From Actinomycetota bacterium (GTDB lineage Bacteria; Actinomycetota; Thermoleophilia; Gaiellales; Gaiellaceae), in assembly GCA_013816275.1 (NCBI GenBank), contig JACDER010000143.1, forward strand, positions 1 through 5,033: 5,033 nucleotides of DNA, given 5' to 3'. Shown one piece after another: positions 1 to 4,096 of the stretch. Numbering within the stretch: position 1 is the stretch's first letter; the number at the start of each line of letters is the position of its first letter. Under the pieces are notes generated by a model, which saw only the letters and a program-made list of their open reading frames with translations, was not told where the DNA came from and did no database searches. The translations under genes and the position numbers were made by a program.

Positions 1-174
1 GTGGAGGCCGAAGCCGAGCCCGCCGCCGAGGCCGAAGCCGAGCCAGAGCAGGTCGAAGGCGCGCCCACTCCGCTCGAGGACGAGCTGGCGGCTGACGAGG
101 CGTCGTCCGAGGAGCCAGGCCCCGGCGACTCCGAGGGTGGCCCGCCCGAAGCGCCGCCCAAAGAGCCGGAGTAG
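1..174 (+). CDS. rpsA: C-terminal acidic tail of a protein, probably 30S ribosomal protein S1 (partial)
   Basis: The frame is open from the first base to a TAG at 172-174 and gives 57 residues, so only the end of a gene is present; the GTG at position 1 is not claimed as its start. The peptide is low complexity, dominated by Glu, Ala and Pro, strongly acidic, and contains no folded domain. Many actinobacterial S1 proteins end in a disordered Glu/Ala-rich tail after the last S1 RNA-binding domain, and rpsA lying immediately before coaE is a familiar actinobacterial order. The S1 call therefore rests on context and composition, since no S1 domain is visible. An 8-residue unit (EAEAEPAA) is partly duplicated near the beginning. 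The stop lies four bases before the preferred coaE start, which suggests co-transcription. Another acidic-tailed protein cannot be excluded. Confidence 0.55.
   Translation: MEAEAEPAAEAEAEPEQVEGAPTPLEDELAADEASSEEPGPGDSEGGPPEAPPKEPE
4..44 (+). repeat. Short in-frame direct repeat in the acidic tail
   Basis: A 17-base unit beginning gaggccgaagcc is present at 4-20 and again, identical, at 28-44, a period of 24 bases or eight codons. It encodes repeated Glu-Ala residues and looks like slippage or unequal exchange inside a disordered tail. Confidence 0.7.
168..171 (+). promoter_or_regulatory. Shine-Dalgarno GGAG deciding the coaE start
   Basis: GGAG lies seven bases before the GTG at 179, a good spacing. 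The earlier in-frame GTG at 137 has only a GAGG directly abutting it, which is too close to work well, and would force a 38-base overlap with the upstream gene plus a basic 14-residue extension not typical of CoaE. This supports the start at 179. Confidence 0.6.
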
Positions 175-178
175 AGCG

Positions 179-844
179 GTGGCGCGGCCCCTGGCGGTCG
201 CAATTACCGGGGGGATCGGGGCAGGAAAGAGCGAGGCGCTCGCCGCGTTCGCGCGTCACGGCGCCGAGGTGATCTCGAGCGACGACATCGTCCACCGGTT
301 GCTGGCCGAGGACGACGGCGTGCGTGACGCGCTGCGCGAGCGGTTCGGCGACCAAGTGCTCGACGATGCGGGACGCCCGGATCGCACTGCGATCGCCGAG
401 GTCGTGTTCGCAGATCGCGAGGCGCTCGCCTGGCTCGAGGCCCTTCTCCATCCGCTCGTCGTGCGGGAGTACCTCGCCTGGCGCGACGAGCTGGCCGCGC
501 GCCCGGACCCGCCGGCCGTCTGCGCGACCGAGGTGCCGCTGCTGTACGAGGTCGGCGGGGAGACTCGGTTCGACGCCGTGGTCGTCGTCACCGCGCCGAG
601 TGACCTTCGCTCGGCCCGTGCGAGCGTTCCGCTGGAGGCGCGCGAGCGACGCCTCCTGCCGGACGAGGAGAAGGTCGAACGGGCCGACTTCGCGTACGTC
701 AACGACCGTGCGCTCGCCGACCTGGATGCTTTCGTAGAAGGAGTGTTGAAAGAGCTCGAAAGGCGCTACGCGGGCTCCTCGGGCGTCGGCGGAGCTGGGC
801 TCCGCCCAGCGTTAGCCGATGCCGGCGAGGGGTTCGCGGAGTGA
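179..844 (+). CDS. coaE: Dephospho-CoA kinase
   Basis: Catalyses the last step of coenzyme A synthesis in the cytoplasm: ATP-dependent phosphorylation of the 3'-hydroxyl of dephospho-CoA. With the GTG at 179 as start the product has 221 residues, slightly longer than the usual ~200. Visible family features: P-loop GGIGAGKS at residues 11-18, the SSDD segment at 33-36 (acidic residues expected near the active site), HPLV at 91-94, VPLLYE at 119-124, and the lid/adenine region with RRLLPDEEK ending near 165 followed by AD and VND at 169-176. Beyond about residue 199 the protein continues with a Gly/Ala-rich tail outside the normal fold, and this tail is encoded by a GC-rich palindrome. The gene starts four bases after the upstream stop and overlaps the next gene by four bases (GTGA), so translational coupling is likely. 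Family assignment is secure; the start is the main doubt. Confidence 0.95.
   Translation: MARPLAVAITGGIGAGKSEALAAFARHGAEVISSDDIVHRLLAEDDGVRDALRERFGDQVLDDAGRPDRTAIAEVVFADREALAWLEALLHPLVVREYLAWRDELAARPDPPAVCATEVPLLYEVGGETRFDAVVVVTAPSDLRSARASVPLEARERRLLPDEEKVERADFAYVNDRALADLDAFVEGVLKELERRYAGSSGVGGAGLRPALADAGEGFAE
788..810 (+). repeat. GC-rich palindrome at the 3' end of coaE
   Basis: Two alternative perfect 7-bp stems share bases. GGCGGAG (788-794) pairs with CTCCGCC (800-806) around a 5-base loop; GCTGGGC (794-800) pairs with GCCCAGC (804-810) around TCC. The element lies in codons 204-211 of coaE, past the conserved kinase fold. No T-run follows, so it is not a standard terminator. It resembles a small dispersed REP-type palindrome, which this single window cannot prove. 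Confidence 0.55.
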
Positions 845-1389
845 AGCGGATCGCGGCGTTCGGCGTGCTCGCCGCCGTCATCGTCGGCGTCGTTGCCTTC
901 GTCCAGTTCGGCGAACCCGCCTGGTTCCAGCGCCTTCGGTATCCGCTCGACTACAAGTCCATCGTCCGGGCTCACGCGCGCAACTACCGGCTCGATCCGG
1001 CGCTGCTGGCGGCGGTGATCTACCAGGAGAGCAAGTTCCACCCGCGGGCGAAGTCCTCTTCCGGCGCGCTCGGGTTGATGCAGCTCCAGCCGGCGACGGC
1101 CCAGGGGATCGCGCTCCGCACCGGAGGGTCGAAGTTCCGCGTCGAGGATCTCTACGACCCCGAGCTCAACATCCGCTACGGATCCTGGTACCTCCGGCAC
1201 CTCCTCGACAAGTACAGGAACGAGCGGAACGCGCTGGCCGCATACAACGCCGGACAGAACAACGTGGACGTCTGGCTCCGGGAGGGGAAGGGGATCCAGT
1301 TCTCCGAGACGCGGCACTACGTCTCGCGGGTCGAGGAGCTGAAGAAGATCTACCGCGACGCCTACGCGAACGACCTTGGCTACGGATGA
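841..1389 (+). CDS. Membrane-anchored Slt-type lytic transglycosylase
   Basis: Predicted to cleave the MurNAc-GlcNAc bond of peptidoglycan non-hydrolytically, outside the cytoplasmic membrane. The 182-residue product begins MKR followed by a hydrophobic segment at about residues 4-22, read as a signal anchor, with the catalytic domain at about 36-175. Motifs of the goose-lysozyme-like SLT fold are present in order: YQES at 61-64 with Glu63 as expected catalytic acid, GALGLMQL at 75-82, LNIRYGSWYL at 109-118, AYNAG at 134-138 and ETRHYV near 156-161. It resembles a compact Slt/MltC-like catalytic module without the long superhelical domain of Slt70. GAGGGG at 827-832 lies eight bases before the GTG start, which overlaps the coaE stop as GTGA; this fixes the start well. 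The next promoter begins at its stop codon, so this is probably the last gene of its transcript. Confidence 0.92.
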   Translation: MKRIAAFGVLAAVIVGVVAFVQFGEPAWFQRLRYPLDYKSIVRAHARNYRLDPALLAAVIYQESKFHPRAKSSSGALGLMQLQPATAQGIALRTGGSKFRVEDLYDPELNIRYGSWYLRHLLDKYRNERNALAAYNAGQNNVDVWLREGKGIQFSETRHYVSRVEELKKIYRDAYANDLGYG

Positions 1390-1404
1390 CATGAAGTCTG
1401 GCAC

Positions 1405-1436
1405 TTGACAGACATCATTTATGATGTCATTGTGAT
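1405..1436 (+). promoter_or_regulatory. Probable promoter of the regulator-led operon
   Basis: A perfect TTGACA occurs at 1405-1410 in an AT-rich patch within otherwise GC-rich DNA. The -10 is less certain: CATTGT at 1428-1433 gives the ideal 17-base spacing but is weak, while TGTGAT at 1431-1436 matches better at 20 bases. TATGAT at 1420-1425 is the best -10 by sequence but is only nine bases from TTGACA. A start point near 1440-1443 would make the mRNA leaderless or nearly so, consistent with no Shine-Dalgarno before the ATG at 1443. Confidence 0.55.
1411..1428. promoter_or_regulatory. Operator palindrome 1 (perfect 18-bp inverted repeat)
   Basis: GACATCATTTATGATGTC: 8-bp arms (1411-1418 and 1421-1428) match perfectly around a central TT. 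It begins directly after the TTGACA box, where a bound repressor would occlude RNA polymerase. No T-run follows, arguing against a terminator. Confidence 0.75.
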
Positions 1437-1445
1437 GTCACAATG
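1428..1445. promoter_or_regulatory. Operator palindrome 2 (perfect 18-bp inverted repeat over the start codon)
   Basis: CATTGTGATGTCACAATG: 8-bp arms (1428-1435 and 1438-1445) match perfectly around TG. It shares base 1428 with palindrome 1, its centre is 17 bp further on, and its last three bases are the ATG of the next gene. The octamer TGATGTCA occurs at 1422-1429 in palindrome 1 and at 1433-1440 in palindrome 2, 11 bp apart. Confidence 0.75.
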
Positions 1446-1895
1446 CAACTACAGAGATTTATCGATGCGCTCCGAGCCGACCTCAACGCGGTCGCGGAGC
1501 TGGGCGACGAGGCGACGGCCGAAGCGGCCGGCCGCCTCACGCTGACGCTCCAGGCCTCGGTCGGCCTGCGCCTGCTCGACGCGCTCTCGGAAGCGGCGCT
1601 CGAGCTGAACGAGAAGCTTCCCTCCGGCCACGTCGAAGTTCGACTGACCGGACAGGATCCCCAGCTGATCTTCGTCTCCGACGAGCCGGAAGCACCCGCG
1701 GCCGGCGGAGACGAGGCCTTTACGGCCCGGATCACGCTCCGGCTGCCCGAGGCGCTGAAGACGAGCGTCGAGGAAGCGGCAGCACGGGAGGGTGTCTCGG
1801 TCAACACGTGGATCGTGCGGGCGCTGTCACGTTCCGGCAGCGCTGCGCCGGTCACACAGTCACGCAACCGGCTCACGGGCTACGCCCAGAGCTGA
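1443..1895 (+). CDS. Ribbon-helix-helix (HicB/Arc-like) DNA-binding protein, probable autorepressor
   Basis: The 150-residue product has three parts. Residues 1-60 look helical, with an amphipathic Ala/Leu-rich stretch that probably forms an interaction module. Residues 62-79 look like two beta strands. After a Pro/Ala/Gly linker at about 81-92, residues 95-128 fit a ribbon-helix-helix domain: strand ARITLRLPEAL, then helix A to about 115, then SVNTWIVRAL as helix B. RHH proteins dimerise, insert the paired strand into the major groove and often bind repeated short boxes. That agrees with the two palindromes overlapping this gene's promoter and start, so autorepression is inferred. ATG 1443 is the first start after an in-frame stop at 1422 and has no Shine-Dalgarno, consistent with leaderless expression. 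Such proteins are often labelled HicB antitoxins, but no HicA-like toxin is adjacent; a DUF4097 gene follows instead. Confidence 0.8.
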   Translation: MQLQRFIDALRADLNAVAELGDEATAEAAGRLTLTLQASVGLRLLDALSEAALELNEKLPSGHVEVRLTGQDPQLIFVSDEPEAPAAGGDEAFTARITLRLPEALKTSVEEAAAREGVSVNTWIVRALSRSGSAAPVTQSRNRLTGYAQS

Positions 1896-1896
1896 G

Positions 1897-1902
1897 AGGA
1901 GG
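1897..1902 (+). promoter_or_regulatory. Consensus Shine-Dalgarno AGGAGG of the 37-aa ORF
   Basis: AGGAGG lies four bases before the ATG at 1907 and directly after the regulator stop codon. It is the strongest ribosome binding site seen in the window and is the main reason to take the following small ORF as translated. Confidence 0.7.
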
Positions 1903-1906
1903 AACG

Positions 1907-2020
1907 ATGGCCTTTTATCCAACCCCATTCGGACATGCCGAGGTTCGCGTCGACCGGCGCGACCCGCGGCCGCCGCGGCACACGGAGACCCTGCTGCGCG
2001 CGAGGCGGCGCCGCCGATGA
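1907..2020 (+). CDS. Small Arg-rich protein or leader peptide, 37 aa, unknown function
   Basis: The ATG at 1907 follows a consensus AGGAGG at four bases and opens a 37-codon frame ending in TGA at 2018-2020. That stop overlaps the ATG of the DUF4097 gene as ATGA. The peptide starts MAFYPTPFGHAEVRVD, continues through a Pro/Arg-rich middle and ends in five consecutive arginines; 11 of its 37 residues are Arg. It has no membrane segment or signal peptide. I do not recognise a family. It could be a small RNA- or DNA-binding protein, a partner of the regulator or DUF4097 protein, or a leader whose translation delivers ribosomes to the next gene, whose own Shine-Dalgarno is poorly spaced. The fit between two genes, 11 bases after one stop and a 4-base overlap with the next start, supports it being real. 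The run of Arg codons near the stop could slow ribosomes. Confidence 0.6.
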   Translation: MAFYPTPFGHAEVRVDRRDPRPPRHTETLLRARRRRR

Positions 2021-2904
2021 GCACCGAGCGGAGAGAGACCTTCAAGACGCCGGGCGCCGTTCGGCTCGACATCCGCAACGGCGCCGGCGAGGTCCGGCTC
2101 GATGCGGGCGCCGGCGAGGCGGAGACCACGGTCGTCCTGGAGCCGCTGCGCGACAACGAGGCGAGCATCGAGGCCGTCCAGACCGCGCGCCTCGAGCTGC
2201 ACGAGCGAGCGGACGGTCACGACGTCGTCGTCGACGTGCGCGGCCGCGGTCGTAACTTCGGGTTCTCTCGCGGAGCCGAAGTCCTCGTCGCGATCACCTG
2301 CCCAACCGAGACGAGCGTGGAGGTCAACACCGGCTCGGCGGACATCGAGGGTCGTGGCCTCTTCAAGCGCGTCGACATCGAGACGGGGTCCGGCGACGTC
2401 CAGTTCGGAGACATCTCCGAGGACGCCGAGGTGAGCGCCGCGAGCGGCGACGTCCAGGTCTCCCTGATCGGGGGCGAGGGTCGGCTGAACACCGCTTCCG
2501 GTGACGTCCAGGTGGGGATGATCGGAGGCGACGGCCGCGTGAACTCCGCGTCCGGCGACGTCATGATCCGCACCGCGGGCGGCCGGCTCGAGGTGAACAG
2601 CGCCTCGGGCGACGTGCTGATCAAGGAGGCCCTCGGCTCCGTCAGCATCAACACCGCGTCGGGCGACCAGCAGATCGGGAGCGTCTTCCACGACAGCGTG
2701 AGCATGAAGTCGGCGTCCGGCGATCTTCGAGTCGGGATCCAGCAGGGCTCACGGCTCTTCATCGACGCACGGTCGCGAAGCGGCGACGTCTCGTCCGAGC
2801 TCCCGGTGTCCGACACGCCGCCACCCGAGGGCGAATCGCCGCTCATCGAGCTGCGCGTGAACACCATGAGCGGCGACATCACCATTCATCGCGCGGGGAG
2901 CTGA
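2017..2904 (+). CDS. DUF4097 (Toastrack-like) beta-strand repeat protein
   Basis: The product has 295 residues with no signal peptide or membrane segment, so it should be cytoplasmic. Residues 7-95 contain alternating strands and a variable region; from about 100 onward the chain is built of short beta strands with a recurring Ser-Gly-Asp turn. The turn motif recurs at residues 106 (GSAD), 124 (GSGD), 142, 160, 178, 196 and 214 (all ASGD), exactly 18 apart, then less regularly at 233, 254 and 284. This is the DUF4097/DUF4098 pattern, predicted to form a right-handed beta-solenoid-like stack. The family, also called Toastrack, has been linked to envelope-stress systems (LiaG-like proteins, PspC partners), but its biochemical role is unsettled. 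I chose ATG 2017 because it overlaps the small ORF stop (ATGA) and gives a normal N-terminus (TFKTPGAVRLDIRNGAGEV-like). The preceding GAGG at 2002-2005 is 11 bases away, so coupling to the small ORF is likely. Confidence 0.85.
   Translation: MSTERRETFKTPGAVRLDIRNGAGEVRLDAGAGEAETTVVLEPLRDNEASIEAVQTARLELHERADGHDVVVDVRGRGRNFGFSRGAEVLVAITCPTETSVEVNTGSADIEGRGLFKRVDIETGSGDVQFGDISEDAEVSAASGDVQVSLIGGEGRLNTASGDVQVGMIGGDGRVNSASGDVMIRTAGGRLEVNSASGDVLIKEALGSVSINTASGDQQIGSVFHDSVSMKSASGDLRVGIQQGSRLFIDARSRSGDVSSELPVSDTPPPEGESPLIELRVNTMSGDITIHRAGS
2323..2667 (+). repeat. Coding tandem repeat, 54-base (18-residue) period
   Basis: Seven consecutive repeats of an 18-residue unit carry the turn consensus [VIL]-N-[TS]-[AG]-S-G-D at residues 103-217 of the DUF4097 protein. 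The DNA copies are diverged (for example gcgacgtccaggt versus ggtgacgtccaggt), so this is an old protein-level repeat and not a recent DNA expansion. Confidence 0.8.
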
Positions 2905-2909
2905 CGAGC

Positions 2910-3992
2910 ATGGCCGACCCACGCGTCGAGCGCTACGCGAGCCTCCTCGTCGATACGTGTGTGGACGTTCAGCCCGGCTGGGAAGTCCTGATGATCTCGA
3001 CCCCGCTCGCGCGGCCTCTCCTCGAGGAGCTGGCGCGGCAGATCGGGCGAAAGGGGGCGTACGTCTACCAGCGGCTCGACTTCACCGGCGCGATCGGCGG
3101 CGTGAACGCGTGGCTCGAGACGGCGCCCGACGAGATCCTCGAGGAGCTGCCCCGGGTCGACCGCTTCATGATCGACAACGTCGACTGCGTGATCGGAGTC
3201 TCGGCTCCCGAGAACACGCGCGCGGGCGTTGCGATCCCGGCCGCGCGGATGGCCAAGCTGAATGCGGCCTACCGCCCGGCGATGGAGCGGATCGTCTCCG
3301 GCAACCTCTCCTGGGTCGGCTGCCAGTTCCCCTGCCCGGCGCTCGCGCAGGAGGCCGGCATGAGCCTCGACGAGTTCGAAGATTTCCTCTACGGCGCTTG
3401 CCTGATCGACTGGGACGCCGAGCGCGAGCGGATGCAGGTCGTCAAGGACCGGCTCGACGCCGCGGACGAGGTTCGCATCGTCGCTTCGGGCACGGACGTG
3501 ACCCTCAACCTGGCGGGCCGCGAGGGCAAGATCGACGCCGGCGGCGCCAACATGCCGGGGGGCGAGGTCTTCTACAGCCCCGTGGAGACCTCCGCGAACG
3601 GCGAGGTCCTCTTCTCCGAGTTCCCCGCGGTCTACGACGGCCGCGAGCTCACGAACATCCGCTTCCGGTTCGAGGACGGCGTGGTCGTCGAGGCCTCGGC
3701 CGATCGCGAAGAGGACTTCCTGCTCGAACTGCTCGACACCGACGAGGGCTCGCGCCGGCTGGGAGAGCTCGGCTTCGGCTGCAACCCCGGGATCACGCGT
3801 CACATGAAGAACACGCTGTTCGACGAGAAGATCAACGGCACGGTCCACCTCGCCCTCGGGAACGGCTTCGAGTTTCTCGGCGGGACGAACGAGAGCAATG
3901 TCCACTGGGACATCGTCAAGGACCTCCGTGACGGCGGGCGTATCTACGCCGACGGCGCCCTGATCCTCGAAGACGGCGACTGGCGACTATGA
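2910..3992 (+). CDS. M29-family metallo-aminopeptidase (AmpS/AmpT/PepS type)
   Basis: Predicted cytoplasmic two-metal aminopeptidase that removes N-terminal residues from peptides. The product has 360 residues, shorter than the ~410 of characterised AmpS/AmpT. The family pattern is clear: N-terminal domain with RYASLLVDTCVDVQPGWEVL; catalytic domain with NMPGGEVFYSP (Glu219 as first metal ligand), LGELGFGCNPGI (Glu286), DEKINGTVHLALG (His313) and SNVHWDIV (His332, Asp334). The Tyr that in AmpS/AmpT lies seven residues after the first His appears as Phe320. The start ATG 2910 is five bases after the DUF4097 stop, with GGGGAG at 2895-2900 nine bases before it. The stop overlaps the next ATG (ATGA). 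The family is secure; the exact substrate is not visible. The operon context raises the possibility of a specialised peptide substrate, but a general peptide-recycling role is the default. Confidence 0.92.
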   Translation: MADPRVERYASLLVDTCVDVQPGWEVLMISTPLARPLLEELARQIGRKGAYVYQRLDFTGAIGGVNAWLETAPDEILEELPRVDRFMIDNVDCVIGVSAPENTRAGVAIPAARMAKLNAAYRPAMERIVSGNLSWVGCQFPCPALAQEAGMSLDEFEDFLYGACLIDWDAERERMQVVKDRLDAADEVRIVASGTDVTLNLAGREGKIDAGGANMPGGEVFYSPVETSANGEVLFSEFPAVYDGRELTNIRFRFEDGVVVEASADREEDFLLELLDTDEGSRRLGELGFGCNPGITRHMKNTLFDEKINGTVHLALGNGFEFLGGTNESNVHWDIVKDLRDGGRIYADGALILEDGDWRL

Positions 3993-4096
3993 CCGCCGGA
4001 ACGGTCGAAGCGCGGCTGACGCCGCTGCATCGCCAACCCCTTTTCCTGAGGTTCTGGTCGGCGCAGACGGTCTCCGTCTTCGGGGATCTGGCGTGA
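3989..4096 (+). pseudogene. N-terminal stub of an MFS transporter, 35 codons
   Basis: An ATG overlapping the peptidase stop (ATGA) opens 35 codons ending in TGA at 4094-4096. Residues 10-33 (from RLTPLHRQ to SVFGD) align without gaps to residues 19-42 of the MFS protein that follows, with 12 of 24 identical, including the shared FxRFW and TVS-x-FGD positions at the entry to the first membrane helix. The stub then stops, before any membrane helix, and no shifted frame continues it, so a deletion is likelier than a point frameshift. It has no good Shine-Dalgarno and could be translated by coupling to the peptidase gene. Its stop overlaps the GTG of the next gene (GTGA), so it may still pass ribosomes along the operon. 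The alternative, a purposeful leader peptide, is less likely given the homology. Confidence 0.65.

Noticed and set aside
137..178. Earlier GTG start for coaE adding a basic 14-residue N-terminal extension
   Set aside because: It would overlap the upstream gene by 38 bases, has a GAGG directly abutting the start, and CoaE normally begins a few residues before the P-loop. GTG 179 with GGAG at seven bases fits better.
1411..1445. Palindromes read as an intrinsic terminator for the transglycosylase transcript
   Set aside because: The stems are AT-rich with 2-base centres that would make poor RNA hairpins, and no T-run follows. Their position between TTGACA and a start codon fits an operator.
1443..2020. 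HicA/HicB or other toxin-antitoxin pair
   Set aside because: The RHH protein is antitoxin-like, but the adjacent small ORF does not resemble HicA, RelE, MazF or other known toxins, and the next gene is DUF4097.
1915..2691. Minus-strand open frame opposite the DUF4097 gene
   Set aside because: Its apparent repeats are only the mirror image of the 18-residue repeat on the + strand.
2886..3905. Long open frame on the minus strand (about 339 codons) opposite the peptidase gene
   Set aside because: Its translation is Val/Asp/Arg/Leu-rich with no recognisable motif, while the + strand carries all M29 motifs. Long antisense frames are expected opposite genes with strong third-position GC.
3991..4006. 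Small inverted repeat GACCG / CGGTC at the start of the MFS stub
   Set aside because: A 5-bp stem with a 6-base loop is expected by chance many times in DNA of this composition.
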